Source of the DNA: Cheilinus undulatus
Lineage: Eukaryota; Chordata; Actinopteri; Labriformes; Labridae
Length of the DNA: 64,000 nucleotides
NCBI RefSeq assembly: GCF_018320785.1
Contig: NC_054886.1
Location: 33,339,732 to 33,403,731 of the forward strand
Direction of reading: 5' to 3'
Of the stretch, positions 53,671-64,000 are shown piece after piece. Numbering within the stretch: position 1 is the first letter of the stretch; each line of letters begins with the position of its first letter. The notes below the pieces were generated by a model. It made no database searches. It was not told the origin of the DNA and was given only the letters and a program-made list of their open reading frames with translations. Made by a program: the position numbers and the translations under genes.

Positions 53671-56600
53671 TTATGCAGGATATTTGGCACAGACAGAGGG
53701 AAGGCCATGGTGACACTTTTCATCATCCCAGCATTTGTCGTCTGTAAAAGAACAGAGCATGAGGCGCATCAGTGTTCCTGTTAATATAACATGAGATGAA
53801 ACTTGGGTTTGACTTAACTTGTCTCAAGATGGCTAATAAATCCAGGACAGTCTGGCTGACAGCCGTTCATCTCTGACAGCTGCTCTCACAGACTGTTCAT
53901 CTGAGACACTATATCACAGAACGGAAATACACGCTTAAACTTTCTAAATCAAATCAGATTAAACTTCAGTTTAGTGTTTAGGTAAAGGTTAGGATACCAA
54001 AGGTTAAAGGTCAAAACCTGACTTAATAATGTGATTACAAAATGTTTAATAAAGCCTAGTAGACAGATTACAAACAGGAAAAGAGGTGGTACTCTGTGAA
54101 AACATTCAAACACAGCCAGGATGGTTATGTAGCTCTGTTAACTGCCTAAGATAACAGAGCTACATAGCTAATGTAGCTAAAGCTATGCAAAACAGCTATG
54201 TCTATGTTATCTGCATAGTTAAGTTAGCTTTAGCTATGCTTGCTAAAGCTCATGTTTCTAAAGCTAACTCAGCTATAGATAACAAAGCTATGTAGTTAAC
54301 ATAGTTACGTAGCTGAAATTAAGCTTACAAAGCAGCTAGGTCCATTATCTATGTAGCTACATTAGCTTTAGCTATGGTTGCTAAAGCTTATGTATTTAAA
54401 GCTAACTCAGCTATAGATAACAATTAAGTAGCTAAAGTTAAGCTCATTAAGCAACTATGTATGCTAAGTAGGTCTATTATCTATTTAGCTACGTTAGCTT
54501 AAGCTACATCTGCTAAAGCTCATAAAGCAAAAGCTAACTTAGCTACTTTGGATCATGTATTAACTTCAATTATGTAGCTAGCATAGCTCTGTTAGCTAAA
54601 GAAAAAGCGAATAAAGCTACAGTGAGCCACAGTTCAAACTTCAATTCTGGATTAGACCTCTGACCTTTTTAAATGTTACTGATGAAAAGTTAATTAGTGT
54701 GTGATGTTTGTAAAGTGGTTTCTTCATGCCAAACTCTGTTTATAAATACAGCTACAAAAAAATAAAAAAAAAAGGATCTAAAACTGAAATAATGTGCCTT
54801 TCCCTTCTGAGATACACGGTGTCTCAGATAAACGGTTAGAGAGATTTGCCGTCAGAAATGTACGGTCTGCAGACAGACCCCTGCCAATAAATCTGAGTTT
54901 ACCTTATGTTTATACTCCTTAAATCTATAGGTAATAAATGTATTTTAATACCTCCATGGTTCATCTGTAGACAGTGCTGTTTGAGGCGGTTGTTTGGCTC
55001 GCCTCTGCACCAGTATGAGAAGCTGAAAGGAGAACCGTCACTCCAGAACCAAACGCCCTCCTGGATAAAAAGAACAGATTAAATTAAAAATGTATACTGA
55101 AACATTAAACTTAGAGTTTCAAACTCCCTGCACTGCAAAATGTTAGCCATGATGAAGATGCTGCCAGTGTAATAAGGATACTTTTTTGTTGGTGACATAA
55201 ACATCCCAGAGAAAACCTGACATCTTGGTTTCACTCAGGTCCTCATGCTGTTTGTTACATTTCATTCTCTACTGAATTTCCACACATTTCTGGTCTCTCT
55301 CGTTCTATTCAGATACTGCCTCTTGGACTCATGTAGTTTATGCCTCAGTTACACTAAACTACAAAGTCACATCTTTGGTTGCTCTGATTGGTCTGTAATA
55401 GATGTGATGAACAGAGGGTTTGAGATTTCTTTTTTAAAGGTCCTGCCCTTCCTGAACACAGATGTGTGTGACATGTTTCACATCACTGGGTATAAGAAGC
55501 AGTGTGTCATTTTAGGTATCGCTGCAAGAGCAGGTCAAATGCAAAGCTTAAAATTTCATCTCTATTGGCACCAAGGGAAAATTTTCTTTGCAGCTGGGTA
55601 AAATCATGAATTATAGAAACCATAGGCACAAAAATTTGACATAAAAATACATGCAAGACTATATGAAGAGAAAAATGAAACCAAAATGTCCCCCAAACCA
55701 TTATCAAATATTAGAAGGAAAATGATAGAGTTTTCCTTTATATTTATTTTAGACCAGGGGTTTTCAAACTTTTTTTGCCCAAGGCACACCTAATGTTAAA
55801 GTCAAAGTCTCAAGGCAAACCATATTCATATCAATACAAAACAGACTTTAAATGATTTAACAGTCAAGGTGGCCCAAGAGGAGTGGTTTCTGGGGCCCAG
55901 ACAACTGGGGGTGGCAAAAGAGGGCAAAAGGTGCCTGAAAGGTGGGAAAAAGTGGTTAAAGTGCTGATAGAACATGGCAAAATTGGGCAAAAAAGTGGCA
56001 AGACAAAGTCAAAAATGGTTAACAAGGGGTATAAGGGGCCAAAAAAATTAGTTAAAAGTGTTAAAACATGTTGAAAGTGTCAAAAAGGTGGCACAAATGA
56101 GTTACAAGTGGCCAGAAGGGTTAAATGTTACAAAAGGGTTGTTAAAATGGTTTAAAGTGTTTAAATAAAATGGACAAAATTAGGAAAAAAAGTGGCCAAA
56201 CAAAGGCAAAGTGAGTGAAATTTGGCAAGAAGGTGGCAAAAATTGGTTTATAGTGTGTAAAAAGGTGGCAAAATAGGTTACAAGTGTCAAAAAAGGCTTA
56301 AAGTTGCCAAAAGGTGGTAAACAGTGATGAAAAAATGGGCAAAAAATGTCCAAATAATAGTAAAAGTAGGCCAAAACCAGCAAAAAGGTAGCAAAAATTT
56401 CCAAAAAAGTTGCAAAAAATGGGTAAAAAGTACAAAAAAAGTTGCAAAAAATGGTTGAAGTTGTCAAAATTAGTGGCAAAATGGGTAGAAAACTGGTTAA
56501 CTTGGTTAAAAATAGCATGAATTAATAATTCAACACCAATTTCAACTCAATAATAGCTTGCTTAATGAGCTACCTGTTAGCCATGATGCTACTGATCCAA

Positions 56601-58105
56601 CACACATACACTGATATCATCAATAAATCACTACGAGGGAGGTCCCATTCTCTGGGTTTTTTTTCAGGGGCCCAGCCAGATCCCAAAGTCACGCCTAGAC
56701 TTGCCTCGAGGCACACTAGTGTGCCTTGCCACACCATTTGCGAACCACTGTTTTAGATTGAAGTGAATAAATTAGGGCAGGATTATGTAAAGATATTTTT
56801 GCACTGATATATTTCCTACCTCTTCACTGTCAGAGCCTCCGAGCCATGTCTCTGGATGTCCGTGAGTCCTGTCAGAGATCATCTTCTTAATGCCGTGGTA
56901 CTCCTCTGCTCTGTGTACAGATGCAAGGTTTGCACCCAAGGACTGGCAGTTTTTCTGCGAGGTCAGTAAAGGTTAGTAGGAGTCCTCAGAGGGTGGCAAA
57001 GTTAGAAGAAAGAGGTAAATCTATTTAAAAGGAATACAGCACCCTGACCAATAGAAACTGCTACAAACCTCAGCCCTGGCCCAACTCATTTCTCTTGGGA
57101 CATAGAGGAAACAACGATCGATGATCAGATTCCAACCACCAGGGCAGGAATGTCCTACTGAAGACACAGGAGTAGAGACTCAGTTGATGTTCAGTCTCAA
57201 GGGTAAGACAGTGAGGGGTTATTATTCTATTTAAAAGCAAATTCTGTATACACATGCATTTGCAGGTGTGATCATTTGGAAAGGACAGCATCACACATTG
57301 TGATTAGGGACATGTGTTATGGATTAAGAAGGTTGGTCCAGTCTTTTCAGCCTCACAGCCAAGGTTAATCTGCTGTCCTACCAGCAGACTCAAACCTTAG
57401 GATCTAATTTTTATTCTCTATGAAGGTCAGACATCATTTTTGGTTATTGATATTTAAAACATTTTAACTTTGGCAGCAGCATTCTGGCTGAAATCAAGTC
57501 TTTGTTTGTGGAAACCATTACTCTACAACAAAGGCATATGTTTCTCAAATATTGACCCAAGTTATCCTAATCTCCATATCTTGTTGAGATTTTTAAATTG
57601 TAATTTATTTTCCTGTATGGTTGCTGGTAAAATTCTGATCTGAGTCATCAGACAAGGGTCATAAAGGAAGCTGTCGTCTTTTCAGCTCAGTAAACAAGCT
57701 GTTGATTTTTATTTTTTAACTCTTATGCGAAATACAGGGATTTCTATCTTGTCTTTGTTCAGCTGTAGAGAATCAAAAGCCTTTCTATTACACTAAATGT
57801 TTTATTCAGTATGTCTAAGGGGTACAGTTAGCTTTTAGATAGAGCAAAGTAAATCACAGAGTCATCTGCATAAATGTGAGCAAGTGTGTGTTTACCATCA
57901 TGAACTGGTACCACTGCGCCTGAAAGAGCTGAAAGGTTAAACACAGTAGTTTGTTATTTTACATTCTTGGTGTCAGCAGATAAAAAAGTTTTCAAGATGA
58001 ACTGAAAAAGGGGAAACTACAACATAAATGCTGTCCCTTACCAGCTGCTGTGGTCAGAGCCATCACGGCACAGAGAAGTGAAGACGCAGTCAACATCTTC
58101 ATCAT
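53671..58105 (-). CDS. Secreted C-type lectin (ladderlectin/nattectin-like)
   Basis: Six exons on the minus strand (58042-58105, 57896-57928, 57069-57157, 56820-56954, 54952-55060, 53671-53741) join in phase to about 166 residues, the usual size of this fish family. Signal peptide MMKMLTASSLLCAVMALTTA. A short linker (ALSGAVVPVHD). Then one C-type lectin domain: HSCPGGWN..DRCFLYVPREMSWARAE, KNCQSLGANLASVHRAEEYH, WLGGSDSEEGVWFWSDGSPF, SYWCRGEPNNRLKQHCLQMN, DDKCWDDEKCHHGLPSVCAK, stop TAA. The EPN triplet and WDD at the WND position predict calcium-dependent mannose-type binding. An added cysteine pair (YWC and DKC) resembles type II antifreeze/ladderlectin relatives. A second ATG two codons in could also start it. 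A 1-kb hAT-like element lies in intron 4. Probably an innate-immune soluble lectin. Confidence 0.93.
54120..54620. repeat. AGCTA-rich tandem repeat, about 135-bp period
   Basis: TGCTAAAGCT recurs at 54241, 54379 and 54511 (spacing 138 and 132 bp), with AACTCAGCTATAGATAACAA and ATTATCTATNTAGCTACNTT conserved between units. The unit itself is made of self-complementary AGCT/TAGCTA words, so it can pair with itself at many positions. It is in intron 5 of the lectin gene. Confidence 0.8.
55755..56750. mobile_element. hAT-like element (996 bp) with internal minisatellite
   Basis: The ends CAGGGGTTTTCAAACTTT and the complement CAGTGGTTCGCAAATGG are inverted repeats. The flanks TTTTAGAC (55747-55754) and TTTTAGAT (56751-56758) form an 8-bp duplication with one mismatch. 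GCACACCTA near the left and AGTGTGCCT near the right extend the inverted repeat. About 600 bp inside (55900-56515) is a degenerate AAAAGTGGCAAAA minisatellite like that at 49690-51020. It lies in intron 4 of the lectin gene. Confidence 0.85.
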
Positions 58106-58225
58106 GAAGAGGATGGAGGTGTTGAAATTATCTTTAAAATACAGAGGGAGCAGGGTTAAAGTGAGATTAGAGAGAAATCACAGAGAACAAGACAAACACA
58201 AATAAGAGGAAAAATGAAAGCAAAC

Positions 58226-58304
58226 CTGTTAAAATGTCAATGTCTGGTCTTCCTAGACAGAGTCAGAGTAAACGTGGATGATTGAAAGGACTGGCTCTTA
58301 TATG
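58226..58304 (-). promoter_or_regulatory. Lectin gene core promoter and 5'-UTR exon
   Basis: On the minus strand a TATA box ATATAAG lies at 58297-58303. About 30 bp downstream the first untranslated exon would begin, ending at 58226 before a GTTTGC donor. The next acceptor (TTTTAAAG at 58132) joins 26 nt of leader to the ATG at 58105. Confidence 0.65.
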
Positions 58305-58309
58305 CACAG

Positions 58310-61300
58310 AATTATCTGACCATTAATCAGAACATATGTTGAATAGGTTTCCTCCACCCTGGTTGATAGTAGATAGTAGAGAAGATCATTGGTGCTCCAT
58401 AAAGGATTATCAGATTTACAGCTGGTCAGAGGTGTGACCTCTCTAACTACTGTTTACTTTAGAGGTGAACCCTCAGCTAAGGCACCTGCACACTATAAAA
58501 ATGATGATGGAAGAAAGTTTACAAAGAATGTCCTCCAACAACTTGTATCACCTTTAACAACAATTAATGGCATCCTATGAAAGGGTGAATGAAGGAAGTA
58601 CATTTGAAAAGCCAAACTGTTAACAAAAGAGACGCCATCTGGGATTCAAGAGACCGGCTCCTGTTGAGCCAAATGATACAGGAGTCTTAAACCAGATGGA
58701 TTTCCAGTTACAACAAGTGAGACAGGACAGATGTGGAAACACAAACATCAGGGTTTTACCCTGATCTACTGTGACAAACCGTGCCAGACCAAACTGGTGC
58801 AGTTGGTGGAAATAGACCAAAGGTTAGCGTTGTCTGATTTCAAACAGCGGCTTTTAATCCATGTCTGCTGCTGTTTGTCCCCAAGGACTCAAAAGTACTT
58901 TGAGATGTTTTTTCCCCACAGTTTGACCGGATGACAGCTGTACAGTGCAAAACTTTGCCATCTTGATAGGATTTTTCTATGGCTAACTTCTTCTCAATCT
59001 GGAGGCCATCATCTCTGATTCTTGTTTCCTCATGGTAAAGTAAATCTAGTGATTCTCATCTTCTTAAAATTGTATGTAGACTCACATGTGCCCTTCGACA
59101 CTGTGGTATAAAATAATCTTCCACATGTGGCTGCCATCTTTGATTATTTTGGCTCTGTTTCCAACTTTAACAGTGCTGAGTTGATAAAATCCAGAGATGG
59201 GATTAGGGATGAAAATTAAGAGGACCACATCTCTGGTAAACATTTACTAAACACTTCACTCTACACCCTTTAAACAAACATGGTCACACTCATGCACCTC
59301 AAAGCTGTTGGTCTCTAAACCAGGTCAGTTTAGAAACATTAAAACAGTTTATCTTTAAATGAAACTGGCATTAAAGATTGAAGGAATTTAAGACTATCAA
59401 AAACCACGGCCACGCCAAAACCTAGCACAGTTTTCAGTTACACTTGTGTCTTTGATTATATAGTCTGCTTGTCCAATAAAAAAGTAGTACCAAATTAAAA
59501 CTCCAAGTGAAGGCAGTGCAGTTATAACTGAATATGGATATGTTTAAAGTATTTACTGGTGTCTTTACTTGACCCTTTATTTTCTTGCATCAAATCCAAA
59601 TTTGTCATCTTTAATTTATCAAAAACATCGCTCCACTTTTTTTTTTTTTGCATACTGTTTGCTGGTTTAAATGGTGTGTACTTGCTTTATTGTGTTTAAC
59701 ACATCAGAACTGACTTTACATCTAGAAAAGACAGCCCATCAGTGTCACTTATGTGTATTTTTATTCATGTATGGAAAAATTTCAGGATGAAATCAATACA
59801 AAGATGAAAAAAGAAAAAAAGAGTGTCATCTGCAGAGAGGCATCCTGTGAATGCATTTGAGTTTAAAAAAACAACGCTGATTTGAGTTGAATTGAATTTA
59901 TTGCAGGGCTTTTACACTATAGAACACAATTTTTGATTTAATTTTCTGTAGTAAGTTGTGATCAATCTTCCCATTTTGAAAATCTAAACTGTTGCATTGT
60001 AAATGTTTTATTTTATTGTTATACTGCCTTGAATTAAAGGTAACTGACTTGTTTTGATACAGATCATATTTCAATATTTCAATATTTCAAATGTATTTTT
60101 CTGTTGTTTAATTCTGTACATATTCGACAAAGTCTGGAGATTACTGATGTCAAAATATCCCTTCAGAAAGTGCCATTAAAAGTTACTTCTTGTCAGGGCA
60201 ACAGTTAAAAATCCAACTCATAGTAGCAACAGATCAGATCGATTTTATGGCACAGAATACACAGTTATTCTCAGAAAATTTTCACAAGACAACTTACAAA
60301 TGTTCTTATTCCAACCAACACCATTTTCAATGTTTGGTGTACACAGCATTGTTTTTTTTTTAACTTTTAAATATACTTCTAAGTACCGTACTATGACAAT
60401 TTGTGAATACACCTTTGATGACTAAAGCACAAGGCAAATTATTTCCAAGGTGTTGGAGGCCAACAGCCTGGATTTACAGTCAAAATGCATTCATAATGTA
60501 GTAAAATGACAATGCTTTTTCATTGGTAGAAAAATGGTTACAGTAAAAAGGTAAATGTTTAATATCATAAGGTTCAGATGACTTCAGACTTGTCCCCAGA
60601 GCTGTCTGTGAGTTTTTTTTTAAATAGAAAGAGACTAGGAGCAGTGGTTTACTTATTTTCTATCACTGTGGCTGCAGAGAGACGCTGACATGGATAAATC
60701 AAAGTGTGCTAAAGGGGACAATATAACATACTCACTATGGACCTGAAGTCATCATAATAAATGCATTAATGCTATCAGCCCTAGTTTATAATGAGAACAA
60801 TAATTTCATACTAATGTAGAAAGCTGACATTCTTTTCATGATGATCAGTTAGCTTTGAGGAAATACAGAGGGTTAAAGTGTTGATGACTACAGATTATCA
60901 GTCTTTGGCTTTCTTGGGCATTTCCCCAGAATTCTGTTTTATAACTGTTGTTTCAGCCTCTCCTCTGACACATGGCTCCCTTTATTGTGTTAGACGTTTC
61001 GCCCTGCTAACAGCAGACCTGCTATACATCCCATAAACCAGGTGATAGATTAGGATCATAAAGATAAAGCAGCAACATCAAATATTTATGAAGGGTAAGT
61101 TCACCAAGTCTGACCTGTCATTTTCAAACACGCCCTCCACCACACAACTGTTTAACTAATGAATGGAGAAATATATTTGATGCTAATTATTTTTAAGAAT
61201 GCTTTACGTGAATACAAGCAAAGAGATGCAAATCCAGGTGAAAGGGAGTTAACAGACCTTCTAGCCTCAATAACAGCAACAGTCAACAGACATGTGGGAA

Positions 61301-61385
61301 AAGGCAGACTACTATAACTACTGTGGACTCTCTAGTTCTGTTTATGCTGCTCTTGACTCATTTTGTTGTTTTGGCTTATTTGAAT
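58310..61385. other. Gene-free stretch
   Basis: Upstream flank of the lectin gene and AT-rich sequence without recognisable exons. Short frames (58389-58580, 58731-58934) lack domains. Confidence 0.4.
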
Positions 61386-61388
61386 TAC

Positions 61389-62428
61389 AACCCAAAATTC
61401 CAAAAATGTTGGGGCGCCTTGTAAATTGTAAATTAAAAGATGCAATGAATTGCGGAGCTCAGAAACCCATTTTTTATTCACAATAGAAAATAAAAAAAAC
61501 ATATCAGATGATGAAACTGGAACATTTTGCTATTTTATAAAATATTAGCTCGTTATAAATTTGGTGGCAGCAGTGCATCTCAAAAAAGTAGGGACAGGGC
61601 CATGTTTATTGTTGTTTCTGTAAAGCTCTGGGAAGTCAGGAGAACAGTAGCTCTCATTTTGGGAGAGGAATGTTGTCCCATTCTTGTATGATGTAGGATT
61701 CTAGCTGCTCACCAGTTGGTGACCTGGTTCTTCTTTGCTGGATTTTTTTTTTTTTCTGATGCTCCAAATATTTTCTATTGGTGAAAGGTCTGGACTGCAG
61801 GCAGGACCAGGACTTTTCTACTAGGAAGCCATGCTTTTGTGATGGATGTGGTATGCATTTTAAAACTGTGCACTGAAAACAAGCTGGACGGTCCCTCTCC
61901 TCCCTAGTCTGCATGACAGCACCCATGGTTTGCATTAAGAATTTCATGTTTTGATTCATTTGACCACAGAACAGTTTTCCATTTTGCCTCAGTTCCTCTC
62001 TCAGAGAAGATGGCAGTGTTTCTGGATCGGGTTCACATTTGGCTTCTTTTTGCATGATACAGCTTTAACTTGCTTTCACTTTTTGTTATATAATGAATTA
62101 TATTATATTATGGATGGTGGGATACTCATAGACAATTTTATAATTTTATATTCAGGAAAATTTTTCTGAAATGGTTGAAAAATGTTTAAATGCAGGTTTA
62201 TTTAGATTGGTAAAACTGTATCCATCTTTACTTTGGAGAGACTCTGCCTCTCTAAAATGCTCCTTTTATACACAGTCATGTTACTTCAAATAATCCATTA
62301 CTAAACACTGCTCCGGCTGTTTATCATTCACACCGCTTACTTTCTTACCATTTACTTTCCCCACTTTTTTGAGATGTGTTGCTGCCGTTAAATCCATCAA
62401 AGTACCCCAGCTTTTTTGGAATGGGTTG
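61389..62428 (-). mobile_element. Tc1/mariner deletion derivative (about 1.04 kb)
   Basis: The ends ACAACCCAAAATTCCAAAAA and the complement CAACCCATTCCAAAAAAGCT are inverted repeats. Inside, on the minus strand, 61654-62055 encodes the C-terminal part of a Tc1 transposase: WSCLQSRPFTNRKYLE, where SPDLSPIENIW is expected, then EQLESYIIQEWDNIPLPK. Two-thirds of a full element is missing. It is the same family as 4300-5085 and 11722-11985. Confidence 0.8.
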
Positions 62429-62429
62429 C

Positions 62430-63430
62430 AGCAACCAAACCCCATTGTTCCCAGCAACATTTATGTTCAGCCGTGTTTGTATGTTTGCACCTCACTGCTC
62501 TGTATGTAAGCATGTAGGTAGAGTTTCACTAGAAAGTCGCAGCACCACCTACTGGCCTGGAATGAGCACTACAGCCTTTAACGCTGTTTGGCTGACTCGT
62601 GCAGGGAGGTTTTTTATTTGTTTTTGATTAAAAAGTCAGATTTGACTTGCTGATTTCATGTAACTGTGGTTTCAGACTGCCAATGATCATCACACAGTGT
62701 TTAATTTATATTTGTGGTGAGAAACAGGTACAGGTGATGTAGGCCAGTGGGTTGTTCAGTGAATAAAGGTGGGGATAAATAAAACCATATGAGTGACATC
62801 ACTGAACACAGTCGTTGCTATGGATGCTTTGAATAAATACCTTTATGAGTGTTATTCTAACAACATGAACCCACAAGTCTGGTCAGCCTGCATGTGGTTT
62901 AAAAAGTAAAGCTCTAAATATATAAAGAGCTTCACTGTGAGAACTTCATATCTAAACAAAACTTTCGACAAAAGCGTTAGACGCTGTGCCTATATTTACC
63001 TCATCTTTAGCTGCTGTTCTAGGTAGACATGCAGCGTCTATCTTTATAATGGTGAACTCAATCTAACAGTTCGCATTCAACAGGTCGACTGCAGTCATGT
63101 GATCCTGATGAAATGCTAAGGTCACATAGCAGGTGGGAAGTTAAGAACACTGGTTCAGGCGTTAGTACATAAAAGCTCTAGCTGAACCTTCACACTGCAG
63201 TTATTAGAAAATTTCTACAGACATCAGTTTTATTCCTACACTTGAGTGTCTCTAACTTCGGGGCTGATTTTTTAATGGTTGGTACAGTTGTAAACAGCAC
63301 TTCACTTTTATGATTGCACTTCTTTGCAGAAAACACTTCCTGCGTGACAGTTTTGGTGATGAACCACGTTATTTATTTTTATCCCTCAGTCTCCGTGTTT
63401 CGCTGCATCGTCTCACGCTCAGTTGACATC
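62430..63430. other. Gene-free stretch before the third Fc-receptor-like gene
   Basis: It contains a short repeat end at about 62537-62565 (CCACCTACTGGCCTGGAATG), the inverse of one at 48849-48870. Otherwise it is 5' flank of the gene at 63439. Confidence 0.4.
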
Positions 63431-63438
63431 AAGACACG

Positions 63439-63953
63439 ATGGAGCTCACAGGTTTCCTTCTCACGCTCAGTGAGTAACATTTTCAAACGTCTTTGCTATC
63501 TTTTCTACCACTGTTATTATTTTGTTGGAAACATCAGGCGACCATTTCTGTAGAAAATAACTTTTTTTTAAATCACAACTTGTAATACATTTATGAAAGT
63601 TGGATATATTTTCCCACCATTTGTCTTGCTGGTCTTTCCTGCTGGTTATCAGGTGTAGGAATTAAGACGGTGACCTTTTCATGTCTCTGCAGCCTCTCTG
63701 ACGGTCTCTCCTGACAGATGTCAGTTCTTTAAGTACGAGTCTCTCTCTCTGAGCTGTGAAGAGAACAGAAAACCTTCTACATGGAGGGTGAATGCTGAAA
63801 CAGAGCGAGGAGTCTCAGAGTGTGGACAGGACTGGGGCTCTGTGGAGACATCGGTCTGTGTCATCACTGAAGCCTACCAGTGGAACAGTGGGGAGTACTG
63901 GTGTGAGTCCCAGTCAGGAGAGAGGAGTCCAGCTCTGAATATCACCATCACAG
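63439..63953 (+). CDS. Third Fc-receptor-like gene, first two exons, runs off window
   Basis: Exon 1 (63439-63469) is 31 nt, the same length and phase as exon 1 of the two other Fc-receptor-like genes, and encodes MELTGFLLTL. Exon 2 (63693-63953, 261 nt) completes the signal peptide and encodes an Ig domain, LTVSPDRCQFFKYESLSLSC, then TWRVNAE, CVITEAYQWNSGEYWCESQS and NITITG. The motif set DR.QFF.YE...SCEE..., W.RV... and G.YWCE.. is the same as Ig domain 1 at 5908-6165. Unlike those genes it has no separate 63-nt signal exon. A GTTAGA donor at 63954 shows that more exons follow beyond the window. Plus strand, downstream of the lectin gene in divergent orientation. Confidence 0.8.
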
Positions 63954-64000
63954 GTTAGAGCATCACCACAGAGAGGAGAGACAGCTACACAGAATATAAA

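Noticed and set aside
55245-55601. 118-codon plus-strand frame
   Set aside because: No recognisable domain, no promoter or splice evidence, and it sits in a lectin intron on the opposite strand.
56180-56518. 112-codon minus-strand frame rich in Phe and Leu
   Set aside because: By-product of the minisatellite inside the hAT-like element.
61654-62055. 133-codon minus-strand frame as a host gene
   Set aside because: It is the C-terminal remnant of a Tc1 transposase within inverted terminal repeats.
1-64000. CRISPR arrays, bacterial operons, rRNA genes
   Set aside because: No regularly spaced palindromic repeats with unique spacers, no rRNA segments, and gene structure is eukaryotic throughout.

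Overview
The window looks like nuclear DNA of a ray-finned fish, probably a percomorph teleost. It is AT-rich, with multi-exon genes split by canonical GT-AG introns and dense fish-type mobile DNA: Tc1/mariner, hAT-like and palindromic elements, LINEs, a tRNA-headed SINE and a solo LTR. I cannot name the species. No prokaryotic features are present.

The recognisable genes are mostly immune cell-surface receptors of fast-evolving fish families. From left to right: the last exon of a butyrophilin-like gene (116-465, minus); a two-Ig Fc-receptor-like gene with a tyrosine-bearing tail (5364-12179, plus); its inverted paralogue with a short tail and an arginine in the membrane segment (23512-25983, minus); a complete butyrophilin-like gene with a coiled-coil tail (29156-33635, minus); a second, almost identical copy of the butyrophilin-like last exon (35578-35927, minus) next to a 100-N assembly gap; an SRCR/Ig receptor lacking its 5' end (37660-40962, plus); a five-exon kinesin heavy chain (KIF5-like) stalk fragment broken by a palindromic transposon (49095-52535, plus); three tRNA-like modules; a complete secreted C-type lectin (53671-58105, minus); and the first two exons of a third Fc-receptor-like gene leaving the right edge (63439-63953, plus).

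The two complete Fc-receptor-like genes look like an inhibitory/activating pair. They share exon layout and signal-peptide exon, and differ in the parts that set signalling polarity. The SRCR, butyrophilin and lectin genes fit a multigene immune-recognition neighbourhood, not an operon-like unit.

The regions 12.5-18.8, 20.7-23.4, 27.2-29.1, 42.6-49.0 and 58.3-63.4 kb hold no supported gene, only repeats and unremarkable AT-rich sequence. Near-identical 816-bp blocks at 1-816 and 35463-36278, the second ending exactly at the N gap, mean local copy number and order here should be treated with care.
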